From JAEUIG01 sp046349775 (GTDB taxonomy: Bacteria; Planctomycetota; Planctomycetia; Planctomycetales; Planctomycetaceae): 64,000 nt of DNA. The first letter of the stretch is position 1. Every line of letters starts with the position of its first letter. The position numbers were made by a program, and so were the translations under genes. Below, one piece after another: positions 45,783-56,300 of this stretch. The stretch lies in the NCBI GenBank assembly GCA_046349775.1, contig JAXMBS010000002.1, positions 62,001 to 126,000 on the forward strand, in the 5' to 3' direction. Below the pieces are notes generated by a model that saw only the letters and a program-made list of their open reading frames with translations, made no database searches and was not told the origin of the DNA.

Positions 45783-48700
45783 ATGAGCGGGGGAGCGTGC
45801 GATTTTCTTGCGGCGGTCTTGCGGCAGGGCGCTCACGCGGTGGTGGGCGCGGCCGTGGTGGGAATGTTGGCAGCATGGGCCGATGCGGCTCCTCCCGTCG
45901 ATTACGACCGCGACGTGCGGCCGATCCTGTCGGAGAAGTGCTTCCGCTGTCACGGACCGGACGCAGAGACGCGCGAGGCCGGCCTGCGGCTCGACGTACG
46001 TGACGTGGCGATCAAGCCGCTCGAATCCGGCGAAACAGCGATCGTGCCGAACAAGCCGGACGCCAGCCGGCTCGTTTCGAGAATCCGCTCGACCGATCCG
46101 GCCGAACAGATGCCGCCGCCCGATCTCAACAAGCCGCTGTCCGATCGCGAGAAGGATGTGCTGGAACGCTGGATCGCCGAAGGAGCGCCCTACCAGCAGC
46201 ATTGGGCATTTCGCCTCATCGAGCGGCCGGCGGTTCCGGGCGTCGCGAATTCGACGTGGCCGCGGAACGACATCGACCGGTTCATTCTCGCGCGGCTCGC
46301 AGCGGAAGGACTGGCGCCGTCGGCGGAAGCCGATCGCGAGACGCTGATCCGGCGCGTGACGCTCGATCTGACCGGCCTGCCGCCGACGCTGGCGGAAATC
46401 GATGCCTTCCTCGCGGACAACAGCGATAACGCCTACGAAGCGGTCGTCGACCGGCTGCTGGCGAATCCGCATTACGGCGAGCGGATGGCCGTCGACTGGC
46501 TGGATGCGGCCCGCTATGCCGACACGCACGGATATCACATCGACTCCGGCCGCGACATGACGAAATGGCGCGAATGGGTGATCGACTCGTTCAACAACAA
46601 TCTCCCGTTCGATCAGTTCACGGTCGAACAGATTGCGGGCGACCTGCTGCCGAATGCGACACTGGAGCAGAAGATCGCCAGCGGCTTCAACCGCAACCAC
46701 ATGATCAACTACGAAGGGGGCGCGATCCCCGACGAATACCACGTCGCCTACATCGTCGATCGCGTCAACACGCTGGGAGCGGTGTGGCTCGGACTGACGG
46801 TCGGCTGCGCGCAGTGCCACGATCACAAGTATGACCCGATCTCCCAGCGGGAGTTCTACGGGCTGTACGCTTTCTTCCATAACGTGCCGGAGAAGGGGCT
46901 CGATGGGATCAAGGGCAACGCCGCTCCGTTCCTTAAGCTGCCGACGCCCGAACAGGAGCAACAGCTCGCAACACTGAAATCGGAAACGGCCGATCTGGAC
47001 AGCCGCTTAACTTCGCCGCGCGAGGACCTGGACGCGCAGCAGCGTGAGTGGGAACAGGCGCTCGCCGCGAACCAGATGGTCGAATGGACGCCAGCAACAG
47101 CCGCGGATGCGGACGGCAAGGCCAACCTGGTCTCCGCCGGCGGCGCAACGACAAAGGTGCTGGAAGATCGCTCGGTGCTGCTCTCCGGTGAGAACCCGGT
47201 CAACGATACATACACGATCACGTTCGAAGCGGATGCTCAGCCGATCAACGGTCTGTTCCTCGAAGTGCTGTCGGACGAGAGCCTGCCGGGGCGTGGTCCG
47301 GGACGGTTCGACAACGGCAACTTCGTCCTGACCGACATCCGCGTCAGCGCCCAAGGTGTCGGCGCGGACGGCAACTCCGGCGAATCGAAGCCGGTGAAGA
47401 TTCGCGCCGCCACCGCCGACTACAGCCAGCCCGACTATGGCGTCGACAAGGCCATCGACGCCGATCCCAAATCCGGCTGGGCCATCTATCCGGCGATCGG
47501 CAAGTCGCACCACGCCACGCTGGAGTTTGAAGAGCCGCTGGCCGTCGCCGGCCAACGGGCGCAGGTAACGGTCATCCTCGACTGCCAGTCAGCGTGGGGA
47601 CGTCACAACCCTGGCCGGGTGAAGCTGTCGTACACGACGTCCAACGCACTGCGCTCGCCGGACTCCCTGCCGCAGAATGTGCGCGACATCGTGAAAACGC
47701 CGGCCGACCAGCGGACCGACACCCAGCGTGCCGATCTGCAGAAGTATTTCCGGACGGAGGTTTGTGAAGAGACCCGGGCGATCGCCGCGAAGCTCAAGGA
47801 GGAAAAGGACAAGCTGACAAAGCTCGACGAATCGGTCCCGACAGCGATGGTCATGGAAGAAATGCCGCAGCCGCGCGACACGTTCATGCTCATTCGCGGT
47901 CAGTACGACAAGAAGGGGGACAAAGTCACCGCTGCAATCCCAGCCGCGTTCCCGCCGCTCCCGGAAGGCGCACCGGCCAACCGTCTCGGCCTGGCACAAT
48001 GGCTGGTCTCGCCGACCCAGCCGCTGACGGCGCGCGTGACGGCGAACCGCTACTGGCAGATGTTCTTCGGCAGCGGACTGGTCAAGACCAGCGAGGATTT
48101 CGGCTCGCAGGGGGCGCCGCCGAGTCATCCCGAGTTGCTCGACTGGCTGGCGGCCGAGTTCATGCACGGCGCCGGTCCCGAATCGCGCAGTTGGGATGTG
48201 AAGGGACTCGTGCGATTAATCGTGACCTCGGCCACGTACCGTCAGACGTCGCACGCGTCGCGCGAGCTCTATGCCCGCGACCCGGAGAACCGCTTGCTGG
48301 CACGCGGCCCGCGGTTCCGGCTCCAAGCCGAATTCATTCGCGACCAGGCGCTGGCCGTCAGTGGACTCTTGAATCCCAAGATCGGCGGGCACAGCGTCTC
48401 GCCCTATCAGCCGACCGGGCTGTGGGAAGAGTTGATGTCGCGCGAAGACAACGACCGGTTCACGGCGCAGAAGTATGTCCAGAGTCACGGCCCGGACCTG
48501 TACCGCCGGACGATGTACACGTTCTGGAAGCGCACCTGCCCGCCGCCGACGCTGTCGACATTCGATGCACCGGATCGCGAAGTCTGCACCGTCCGCCGCG
48601 GCCGCACCAACACCCCGTTGCAGGCGCTGGTGCTGCTCAACGATCCGACGTATGTCGAAGCGTCGCGAAAGCTGGCGGAGCGGCGTGCTCGGTGCCGACG

Positions 48701-48963
48701 GAGGCGATTCGACTGACTCCCGGCTCGGCTTCGCGTTCCGCGTCGTCACCGGACGGCATCCAGGCGAGAAAGAGATTGCGATTCTAAACCACGTCCTCGA
48801 CGGCCAGCTTGCGAAGTACCGCGCCGACCACGCCGCCGCGGAAAAGCTGCTCGCGGTTGGCGAATCCCCGCGCGATGCATCCAAGGACGTCGGTGAACTC
48901 GCGGCGTGGGCAACGGTCGCGAGTGCGCTGCTGAACCTGGATGAAGTAGTAAATCGAAACTGA
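45783..48963 (+). CDS. PSCyt1/DUF1549/DUF1553 protein, one frameshift near end
   Basis: About 1,059 residues when repaired. GGGAG nine bases before the ATG; signal peptide, then a planctomycete cytochrome c (PSCyt1) domain with a normal CXXCH (KCFRCHGPDAETREAGLRLD), DUF1549 with CAQCHDHKYDPI, a central beta-sandwich insert (about residues 470-620) containing coagulation-factor/F5-8-like strands, and DUF1553. An extra G near 48682 breaks the frame at KLAER. The last 90 residues (LGADGGDSTDSRLGFAFRVV ... SALLNLDEVVNRN) lie in the next frame to 48963. The DUF1501 gene starts 393 bases further on. Predicted to be an exported haem protein of unknown reaction. Confidence 0.84.
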
Positions 48964-49356
48964 CACGAAGGAAGGCTTCGACGCAGAGTCGCAAAGGCAC
49001 GGAGACGCGCAGAGATACGTTGAGGTCAGATTAAGCAGATTGGGTCGACCCAGTAATCGACCTTGCCTCAACTCGAAGCCCGTTGCAATGATCGAGACAC
49101 GGCAGACTTTGACCGAACGCACAATGATGCTGCGTAATGAGCGCGCGATGGGCTGGCGGAGAGAACGCATGAATTGGCGATGGTACAGGCTGGCAAACAC
49201 AGCGTTCCTCTTCAGCCCGTTCGCCTCGTCGTCATCCTGCGCTGTTCCTTCGGCTCTACGGCCGACCACTCATTGAGCATCGCAGCGGACCCACTTCCTG
49301 AAGCCGGACGCCGAGCCTACAGTTTGATCGCAGAAGAATTATGAACCCAATCCACC
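48964..49356. other. Gap with a GACGCAGAG repeat
   Basis: No gene supported. At 48979-49016 it reads cgacgcagagtcgcaaaggc then acggagacgcgcagag, the same class as 27326-27367. The remainder has no coding bias. It separates the DUF1549/DUF1553 gene from its DUF1501 partner. Confidence 0.5.
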
Positions 49357-50781
49357 ATGCAGCTCGCACAAACGCGACGCCACTTCTTCGGCCGCACCGC
49401 GGCCGGTATCGGCACGGCGGCGCTCGCGTCACTGCTGAATCCCCAACTCTTCGCCGGGACGCCGGAGGAGGTCTCCGGCCTGCCGGGTGTGCTGGCAGAA
49501 CCGCATTTCGCCGCCAAGGCGAAGCGCGTGATCTACCTCTTCATGTCGGGCGGGCCGTCGCACATCGACCTGTTCGACTACAAAGCGAAGCTTAGGGAAC
49601 TGAACGGCACCGACCTGCCGGCCGAAATCCGTATGGGACAGCGCGTGACCGGGATGACGGCCGGCCAGAAGTCGTTCCCGTGCGCCGCGCCGATCTTCAA
49701 GTTCGCGCAACACGGCGAGAGCGGCGCGTGGGTCAGCGAGCTGCTGCCGCACACGGCGAAGATTGCCGACCGGATCGCGATCGTGAAGTCGCTGAACACC
49801 GAGGCCATCAACCACGATCCGGCTATCACGTTCATCCAGACCGGCTCGCAGCAGCCCGGACGCCCGAGCTTCGGGGCCTGGCTGAGCTATGGACTCGGGT
49901 CGTCAAACGCCAACCTGCCGGCGTTCATCGTGATGATTTCACAGGGAAGCGGGAACAAGACCGACCAGCCCATCTTCTCGCGGCTGTGGGGCAGTGGCTT
50001 CATTCCGAGCCAGCACCAGGGGGTGCGGTTCCGCTCGGGAGACGACCCGGTGCTGTACCTCTCGAACCCGCCGGGCATCGACGCCGACTCGCGTCGCCGC
50101 ATGCTGGATGGCATCGGCCAGCTCAACGAACTGGCGGCTGCGTCATTCGGCGATCCGGAAATCAACACGCGGATCGCGCAATACGAGATGGCGTACCGCA
50201 TGCAGACGTCGGTGCCGGAGCTGACCGACCTCTCCAGCGAGCCGAAACACGTCCTCGACATGTACGGCATCAAGGACGACGGCGTCGACGGCGGCTTCGC
50301 CCGCAACTGCCTGCTCGCGCGGCGGATGGTCGAGCGCGGCGTGCGGTTTGTGCAACTCATGCACCGCGGCTGGGACCAGCACGGCAATCTCCCCAAGCAG
50401 ATCCGCGGCCAGTGCAGCGACGTCGATCAGCCCTCAGCGGCACTGATCCAGGACCTCGCGCAGCGCGGCCTGCTCGAAGACACGCTCGTCATCTGGGGGG
50501 GCGAGTTCGGCCGCACGGTCTACAGCCAGGGAGCCCTGACGGCCGACAACTACGGCCGCGATCACCACGGTCGCTGCTTCACGATGTGGATGGCCGGCGG
50601 CGGCATGAAGCCGGGCATCACGTACGGCGAGACGGACGACTACTGCTACAACATCGTCAAGGATCCGGTGCACATCCACGACCTGAACGCGACTGCTCTG
50701 CGCTGCCTGGGGATCGATCACACCAGGTTGACTACCGGTTCAGGGCGCGATTGCCGGCTCACCGGTACGGCAACGTGGTGA
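49357..50781 (+). CDS. DUF1501 protein, Tat-exported, damaged 3' end
   Basis: 474 residues. Twin-arginine signal TRRHFFGRTAAGIGTAALAS; DUF1501 core with VIYLFMSGGPSHIDLFDYK, QLMHRGWDQHGNLPKQ and WGGEFGRTVYSQGAL, followed by GRDHHGRCFTMWMAGGG. This subfamily (GGEFGRTVYSQG) differs from the GEFGRTPKIN type of the other cassettes. The C terminus should read about LTYRFQGRDCRLTDVHGNVV; instead the frame slips near 50732, returns, then slips near 50761 and stops after TGTATW. So about 15 residues are altered. It pairs with the PSCyt1/DUF1549/DUF1553 gene upstream. Confidence 0.84.
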   Translation: MQLAQTRRHFFGRTAAGIGTAALASLLNPQLFAGTPEEVSGLPGVLAEPHFAAKAKRVIYLFMSGGPSHIDLFDYKAKLRELNGTDLPAEIRMGQRVTGMTAGQKSFPCAAPIFKFAQHGESGAWVSELLPHTAKIADRIAIVKSLNTEAINHDPAITFIQTGSQQPGRPSFGAWLSYGLGSSNANLPAFIVMISQGSGNKTDQPIFSRLWGSGFIPSQHQGVRFRSGDDPVLYLSNPPGIDADSRRRMLDGIGQLNELAAASFGDPEINTRIAQYEMAYRMQTSVPELTDLSSEPKHVLDMYGIKDDGVDGGFARNCLLARRMVERGVRFVQLMHRGWDQHGNLPKQIRGQCSDVDQPSAALIQDLAQRGLLEDTLVIWGGEFGRTVYSQGALTADNYGRDHHGRCFTMWMAGGGMKPGITYGETDDYCYNIVKDPVHIHDLNATALRCLGIDHTRLTTGSGRDCRLTGTATW

Positions 50782-51262
50782 ACGGCCACGGCGTTGACCT
50801 GACTAGCCGCGACCGTCAGGCGAAGAACGCTTAATCGCTTCCTGACGGGCGGCTCGTACGACATCGCCAGCAGAGCGCTGACGTTGAGGTCGTGATGATT
50901 CGGCCGCAATCCGCTTCCTCTCTCGATACTTTCGCATCCGTCAGGAAGCCGCCAACGTGGTTCTGTTCGAATGACGATGCGGCGGAGGGTCGCTGTTCGG
51001 GGATCTTGGGTTCTACGCCATCCTGGTTTCGACTGTGTCGCCGGATTCAGCGTTCGTGCCAGCCGCTATTCGCTGCTTGCCCTCATCGATCTCCCGATCG
51101 GCGTTGTGATGTGCCGTATCAGTTCCCGATTTGACTCGCGAGAGCGGCTCGCGTGCACGACAGCGACGACGGAATGCATAGGCTGCGGTGCGAAACTTCA
51201 ATCCCCGAGACCACGTATTGTGATTTGTGCGGTCCCGAGGTTAGTGCGTACGAATTCTGGCC
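50782..51262. other. Degenerate stretch without a supported gene
   Basis: Frames are open but have mixed codon bias. A piece at about 51172-51200 encodes ECIGCGAKL in one frame, very like ACIGCGAD of the zinc-ribbon remnant just downstream. It looks like a decayed partial duplicate of that gene. Confidence 0.4.
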
Positions 51263-51597
51263 ATGTCACGCAAGAACCGCCGCAAGCCGCGCCGAAGAAG
51301 CCGCCTGCGGCGGTCCACCCAGCGAGGCAGTACGCTCGATCGGACACGCTCACCCGCGTCGCAACGATCATGGGGCCGCCGACGCATACTTCAGTGAACG
51401 ATACCGCATGCATCGGCTGCGGTGCTGACTGCGTCTATACGGCGAGGCAGAAGTTTGACTGCGAGGTCAAAGTTTTCTGGACCAGGCGGACGCAGTGTAA
51501 ACGGTGTCCTGCCGGTGGGGTGATCTGGGCTGAAATTCGAACCATCCGGCCCGACTGCGTGCCGAGTGAATGCGCAGGAAGCGGCGCAGATGCGTAA
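51263..51597 (+). pseudogene. Remnant of a zinc-ribbon gene, frame-broken
   Basis: An ATG at 51263 starts a very basic N terminus (MSRKNRRKPRRRSRLRR). Another frame carries GAADAYFSERY, and a third carries ACIGCGADCVYTARQKFD ... VFWTRRTQCKRC. Joined, these give the usual order of a short zinc-ribbon protein: basic start, CXXC, aromatic/basic middle, CXXC. At least two frame changes are needed. The longest single frame that keeps both cysteine pairs starts at 51370 and gives 75 residues. Family assignment is by motif only. Confidence 0.42.
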
Positions 51598-51793
51598 CCT
51601 GGAGCGGTATCGCAACCTCAATGGAGGACGATTCGACCGCGCTTGTAACCGCATCGCCCAGGTTTCGCTGATCAGATGAGTTAGAGCGACCGGCTCACTG
51701 TCCCCACGCTCGACCGGTCAAGCCGATAGGTCGGGATCGTGCCTCAACGTAAACCTCAACTTTCAACGCCCCTCTCAACTCGTCTCTCGTCTC

Positions 51794-52607
51794 TCAACTC
51801 TTCTCCCACCGACCATTCATCCCCGGCGAGCCCGCGCATAGGGCAGCGTTCTTCGAATTCCCACAGTCGCTGGTTGCGCGAACCGGCGGCGGGACGTCGG
51901 CCGGGATTTCTCGAGATCGGCCGGATCCCATTCTGGAACAGGCTCGATCGGTCCCGCCTGGCCGGGCCGGTACGCAATCGCCAGCAACTCGGCGGGACGA
52001 TCGCCAGTGTTGGGGTAGTTGCCGTGGAACACACGGTGATTGATCAGCACCGCCGAGCCGGGCGCGGGCGGTGACTTGACTTCTTCGGGATGCCTTCGTA
52101 GCGGCGGTACGGATTCGCGTCGGCATGCATCGACAGATGCGAGCGCGGTACGACGCGGAATGGCGACACCTCCTCCGTCAGGTCATCGAGGTAATACAGC
52201 ACGCGGATCAGCCACGGGCAGCTCCCCTCGAATCCGAAGATCCGCGACCCATACGGCTGGCCGTCCGCGTGCAGGCTGATCCCCGGATGTCCCGGTTCGC
52301 TGCGGGCGTAGGCGTACGTCATCATCACGACCTCCGCACCGAACATCTCGCGCAGAAACGCAATCGCCGGCGGATGCGCGATGAGCCGCGTGATCGCGCC
52401 CCCCTGGAACTGGATGTTCGGACATCCCCGCTGATACACGCTGTAGTCGACGGCTTTCGTCGGCAGCCGCGCCGTCTCGGCCTTGAGTGCGGCGATTTGC
52501 TCGCCGCTCAACAGGTCCGGCAGGACGACGTACCCCTCGACCTCGATCCGGCGGATCTGTTCGCCCAGGGACAGACGGCGATAATCGGTCGTGTCGAGGC
52601 GTGGCAC
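51794..52607 (-). pseudogene. Phytanoyl-CoA dioxygenase-like gene, two frame breaks
   Basis: About 270 residues when joined. N terminus EGYVVLPDLLSGEQIAALKAE is typical of PhyH-like Fe(II)/2-oxoglutarate oxygenases. The iron site appears as HAD in SLHADGQPYG, and the distal His and Arg lie in LINHRVFHGNYPNTGDRPAE. The frame changes near 52085 (after YEGIP) and near 51910. After the second change ADVPPPVRA ... GSPGMNGRWEKS restores the normal C terminus, with the stop at 51794 inside a TCTCAACTC-type repeat. Likely a hydroxylase of an unknown small molecule. It sits 12 bases downstream of the DUF1501 gene on the same strand. Confidence 0.78.
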
Positions 52608-52619
52608 GTTTGACGTCGA

Positions 52620-53972
52620 TCAGGCGCCGGCCAGTTCCGGCAGCGGATGGTAGCCGGCATCGACGAGATACCGCGGCCGTCCGCCGTGGTCGGTGATCGC
52701 AGCGGTCCCGACGTCGATGCCCAGGTTGCGATACAGCGTGGCGAACACTTCCTGGAAGTGGACCGGGCGATCGATCGGCTCTTCTGCGTATTTGTTGGTC
52801 GTGCCGATGACCTGGCCGACCCGCATGCCGCCGCCGGCCAGCAGCGCGAACGTGTTACGGTTCCAGTGATCGCGGCCGGCCGACGCATTGATCTGGGGAG
52901 TGCGGCCGAACTCGCCCCACGCAATGACGGTGACGTCGCGTTCGAGTCCATGCCGGTAGAGATCGTCGATCAGCGCCGAGAGCCCCTGGTCGAGCAGCGG
53001 AATTACTCGGCGGCCGTTGGTGAAATTGCCGCCGTGCCAGTCGAAATCGGCGAACGTGACGCTCACACAGCGTGCGCCGGCCTGCACCAGTCGGCGCGCC
53101 AGCAGGAACTTCGACATGATCGCCTGGTACCCCAAGTGGCTGTACGGCAGGGCCTGCGGATCGTCCGTCCCGTAGCTCGCCCGCACGGCCGGGTCTTCGT
53201 GGCCCAGGTCGAGCGCATCGGCGAGTCGCTTCGACGTCAGGACATTCAGCGCCTGCTCGGTCAGCGGATCGAGCGCGCCGGACTGACGCTGCCGGTCGAC
53301 GTCGCGGCGGAACTGGTCGAACCCGCCCAGCAGCGAACGGCGCTCGTCGAGCCGGTCGACCGTCACCGCGCCCAGCTGCATGTTGGCCTGCGCCTCACCT
53401 TCCGGCTGAAACGCCTGGTGGGCGGCGCCGAGGAAGCCCGGTCCCGGATGGTTGTACGGACCGTGCGCCATCTTCATGAACAGGTTGACGCCCGGTGGGA
53501 CGGCCGGATCCGCCGGTCCCCGCAGTTTCGAGACGACCGACTCGAACCCCGGCCAGCCTCCCTGCGGCTGGTTCGCGAAGTGCCGCCCCGTGACGCACTG
53601 AAACGACGAATGTCGCCCATCGGAACCGACGACCGTGCGGATCAGCGCCGCCCGATCCATCCGCTGCGCGAGCCGCGGCATCAGCTCGCTGATCTGCACG
53701 CCGGGGAGGCTGGTGTCGATCGGCGCGAACTCGCCGCGGATTTCGGCCGGGGCCAGCGGCTTGAGATCGATCATGTCCTGATGCGGCGGTCCGCCGGTCA
53801 GGTAGATCATAATCACCGCCTTGTGCGGCGACGCCCGGCCGGCAGTCGATTCGGCTTGCAGCAGTTGCGGCAGCGACAGTCCGCCGAGCGCCAGGCCACC
53901 GACCTGCAGGAACGTGCGGCGCGACAGTCCATCGCACTGGCGGAACGGCGTCCGGTCGATGAATGTCAGCAT
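52620..53972 (-). CDS. DUF1501 protein, Tat-exported, without DUF1549 partner
   Basis: 450 residues from the ATG at 53972, which places the twin-arginine signal GLSRRTFLQVGGLALGG at about residues 15-31. Core motifs are VIMIYLTGGPPHQDMIDLKP, VTFADFDWHGGNFTNGRR and WGEFGRTPQINASAGRDHWN. Unlike the other three DUF1501 genes here, it has no DUF1549/DUF1553 neighbour; a phytanoyl-CoA dioxygenase-like gene follows instead. An earlier ATG at 54167 would add unlikely sequence. Predicted to be an exported hydrolase-fold protein of unknown substrate. Confidence 0.85.
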   Translation of the reverse strand: MLTFIDRTPFRQCDGLSRRTFLQVGGLALGGLSLPQLLQAESTAGRASPHKAVIMIYLTGGPPHQDMIDLKPLAPAEIRGEFAPIDTSLPGVQISELMPRLAQRMDRAALIRTVVGSDGRHSSFQCVTGRHFANQPQGGWPGFESVVSKLRGPADPAVPPGVNLFMKMAHGPYNHPGPGFLGAAHQAFQPEGEAQANMQLGAVTVDRLDERRSLLGGFDQFRRDVDRQRQSGALDPLTEQALNVLTSKRLADALDLGHEDPAVRASYGTDDPQALPYSHLGYQAIMSKFLLARRLVQAGARCVSVTFADFDWHGGNFTNGRRVIPLLDQGLSALIDDLYRHGLERDVTVIAWGEFGRTPQINASAGRDHWNRNTFALLAGGGMRVGQVIGTTNKYAEEPIDRPVHFQEVFATLYRNLGIDVGTAAITDHGGRPRYLVDAGYHPLPELAGA

Positions 53973-54064
53973 GGCGGCGGCCGTCAGAAACCCCGGATCA
54001 TTCTGCTGCGCCACAGTATGACCGCTGGCTTCGCCGGAGGAAAGTCGATTTACGAGCCTGGCGC

Positions 54065-54505
54065 TCAGTCCGCCGGACGGCTCTGCACAGACAATCGACG
54101 ACCGACAACAACTGCCGTGCAGACGCCGATCATCGCTCCGGCCGCGTCGGCGAACCAGTCTCCCCATTCGGCACTGCGGCCGACAGGGATCTGCAGCAGT
54201 TCATCGAGCGCCGCGTAGAGCAAGATGACCATCCACAATCGTGCTGCGCGTCCCCTGGTCGCCGCCAGGCCCCACCACGGCAGTGCGAATCCCAGAACCG
54301 CATAAGCGCCGAAATGCAGATGCTTGTCCGTCGTCGGCAGCTGTTCCATGACGCGCTGCACCGGCAGATGCGTCGCGAGGAACATCGCCAGCCAGTAAAC
54401 GGCGATCCCGGCGCGGATCGTCGTCAGCCGCCACGTTTCTTGCTTCGTCGAAGAATCCGAGGGCTTAGGCCGTTCGGCTCGCCGGGCCGTCCGATGTTCA
54501 CCCAT
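54065..54505 (-). CDS. VanZ-family membrane protein
   Basis: 146 residues. The ATG at 54505 overlaps the end of the aminotransferase gene by eight bases (ATGGGTGA), implying coupled translation. Four membrane segments with the VanZ signatures DKHLHFGAYAVLGFALPWWG and DELLQIPVGRSAEWGDWFAD. VanZ-like proteins have no firm function outside glycopeptide-resistance clusters, and no van genes are present. The pairing with an aminotransferase is likely incidental or planctomycete-specific. Confidence 0.8.
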   Translation of the reverse strand: MGEHRTARRAERPKPSDSSTKQETWRLTTIRAGIAVYWLAMFLATHLPVQRVMEQLPTTDKHLHFGAYAVLGFALPWWGLAATRGRAARLWMVILLYAALDELLQIPVGRSAEWGDWFADAAGAMIGVCTAVVVGRRLSVQSRPAD

Positions 54506-55766
54506 CGACGGCGTACGGCTTCGCCAGCCGGAACTGCGGATGCTTCTCCAGATAAGCACCAATGCGATCGGCGCGGCCGAGCGCCTTCGGCAGGAATTCC
54601 AGCGCCTGCTTCAGCCGGTCGTTCGGCTCGGCACAACTGAACCGCAGGAAGCCGTGGCCGGCGTCGCCGAAGCATTCGCCCCCCAGGCACGCCACGCCGA
54701 ACTTGTCGTCGGCCCCTTCGAGCAGATACAGCGCCAGGCCGTGGCTGGTGATGCCGTGCTTGTTGCAGATCGGCGCCACGTTGGGGAACACGTAGAACGT
54801 CGCGGCCGGATCGAGCGTGCGGAAGCCGTCGATCCGGTTCAGCCCCTCCGCCAACAGCACCACCTTTTCGCGGAACAGCTGCATCTGCTGATTGCGTTCC
54901 TGCGCGTCCTGCTTGAGGGCGCTCGCGCCGGCGAGCTGCACCAGCGGCGGCGTGCAGGAGAGCGTCGTGTTGATCATCTTGCCGATCGCATCGACGATCT
55001 CCGCCGACGACACCGCAAACCCCAGCCGCCAGCCGCTCATGCTGTAGGACTTGCTGAACGTGTACGCCGCCACGCACTGCGACAGCATCCCCGGCTGCGA
55101 CAGCAGCGACTCGTGCTTCCCCTTCCACACCATGTGGCAGTACGGCTCGTCGCTGAACACGGCCACGTTCTTGCCGCGCACGACATCGGCGATCTGCCGC
55201 AGGTCCTCCGCCGTCGTGACGCCGCCGGTCGGGTTCTGCGGCGAATTGAGCAGGATCGCCTTCGGTGACGGGTCATCGCTCAGGAACCGCTCGATCGCGT
55301 GCACGTCCGGCCGAAACTGCTGCGACTGCTTGAGCGCGCTGTACACGGCCCGCGCCCCGCGCCGCTGAATGTTCGGGATGTACGTCGGGAAGTACGGGCT
55401 GAAGACCAGGACGCCGTCCCCCGGATTCAGAAACGCCTCGCAGAAGAACTGCTCGAACACCTTAGCGCCCGGTCCGACGACAATGTTCTCCGCCTTCGCC
55501 GGAATGTTGAACTCGGACCGTACAAAATCGGCCGCGGCCTGCCGGAATTCCGGGAGGCCCGGCGACGGGCAGTAGTGCGTGTGCCCCTTGTTGATCGCGT
55601 CGATGCCGGCCAGCCGGGCGTGCGACGTGCTGTCGAACGGGCTGTCGCCGATCTCCAGTTCAACGACGTCCTTCCCTTTGGCCTTCAACTGCTTGGCGAC
55701 GGCGAGGACGGTGAACGCGGTTTCAACAGAGAGTGAACGGGCGAAATCGCTGAGTTGAGCGGACAC
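54498..55766 (-). CDS. Class I/II PLP-dependent aminotransferase
   Basis: 422 residues from a GTG start. Fold-type I motifs: substrate/cofactor loop VVGPGAKVFEQFF, SPQNPTGG with Asn178, DEPYCHMVW with Asp206 and Tyr209, SKSYSMSGWRLG with the PLP lysine Lys239 and phosphate-binding arginine, and the C-terminal arginine in FLRFSCAEP. It belongs to the aspartate aminotransferase superfamily, transferring amino groups to 2-oxo acids in the cytoplasm; the exact pair cannot be told. A TCTAACCTCTAAATCC repeat lies just upstream of the start. VanZ follows in the same transcript. Confidence 0.88.
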   Translation of the reverse strand: MSAQLSDFARSLSVETAFTVLAVAKQLKAKGKDVVELEIGDSPFDSTSHARLAGIDAINKGHTHYCPSPGLPEFRQAAADFVRSEFNIPAKAENIVVGPGAKVFEQFFCEAFLNPGDGVLVFSPYFPTYIPNIQRRGARAVYSALKQSQQFRPDVHAIERFLSDDPSPKAILLNSPQNPTGGVTTAEDLRQIADVVRGKNVAVFSDEPYCHMVWKGKHESLLSQPGMLSQCVAAYTFSKSYSMSGWRLGFAVSSAEIVDAIGKMINTTLSCTPPLVQLAGASALKQDAQERNQQMQLFREKVVLLAEGLNRIDGFRTLDPAATFYVFPNVAPICNKHGITSHGLALYLLEGADDKFGVACLGGECFGDAGHGFLRFSCAEPNDRLKQALEFLPKALGRADRIGAYLEKHPQFRLAKPYAVDG

Positions 55767-55877
55767 GGCGGGTGGAAATGTCAGAGGTCAGGATTTAGAG
55801 GTTAGAGAGGAGCATCGTACGCGAACTACGGCGAATTGCCCAAGCAACGCGGTCAATTGCCAATGGCCGGTAGTGTC

Positions 55878-56147
55878 CTAATTTGAATTCTCTCGGTCCG
55901 CGTCTGGTTGATCTGGCTCGACAGCATTTTGCTTATGCATATCCAGAGCCTGTTGTTTCAACCTGTCAACGACCTGTTCCCTCGTCTCGGCGTCCGTTTC
56001 AGCCTTCTTTGCGGCGGTTTGACCGGACCACGTCGAGAGTACATCGCGGCATCCGCGGAACAGGAAGAGACTGCACGCGATCAGGATTGCCGCAAGGATT
56101 CCGCTCGCGACGGCGACTCTCTCGCGAAGCGACATTCGATCCGGCAT
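55878..56147 (-). CDS. Small single-pass membrane protein
   Basis: 89 residues. A short basic start (MPDRMSLRERV) leads into one membrane helix (AVASGILAAILIACSLFLF). A cytoplasmic or periplasmic helical tail rich in Lys, Glu, Asp and Gln follows (AAKKAETDAETREQVVDRLK), possibly a coiled coil. An alternative ATG is four codons on. No family recognised; it stands alone between the aminotransferase and DedA genes. Confidence 0.58.
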   Translation of the reverse strand: MPDRMSLRERVAVASGILAAILIACSLFLFRGCRDVLSTWSGQTAAKKAETDAETREQVVDRLKQQALDMHKQNAVEPDQPDADRENSN

Positions 56148-56300
56148 GCGTGAATCCCAGAATCTGTTGGTGGTTCAAACCTGTGAGCACTCAACCAGAG
56201 CCATGAAAAACCCTGCCACTTCAGCGGGGTCCGGCTGATCTCAGGCCATCACGTGGTCGTCCAGGTCATCGAATGACTCTTGACCCTCAGTCCTCACCCC

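Noticed and set aside
54065..54505. VanZ as sign of glycopeptide resistance
   Set aside because: No vanH/A/X/S/R-like genes in the window; VanZ-like proteins are widespread without resistance.
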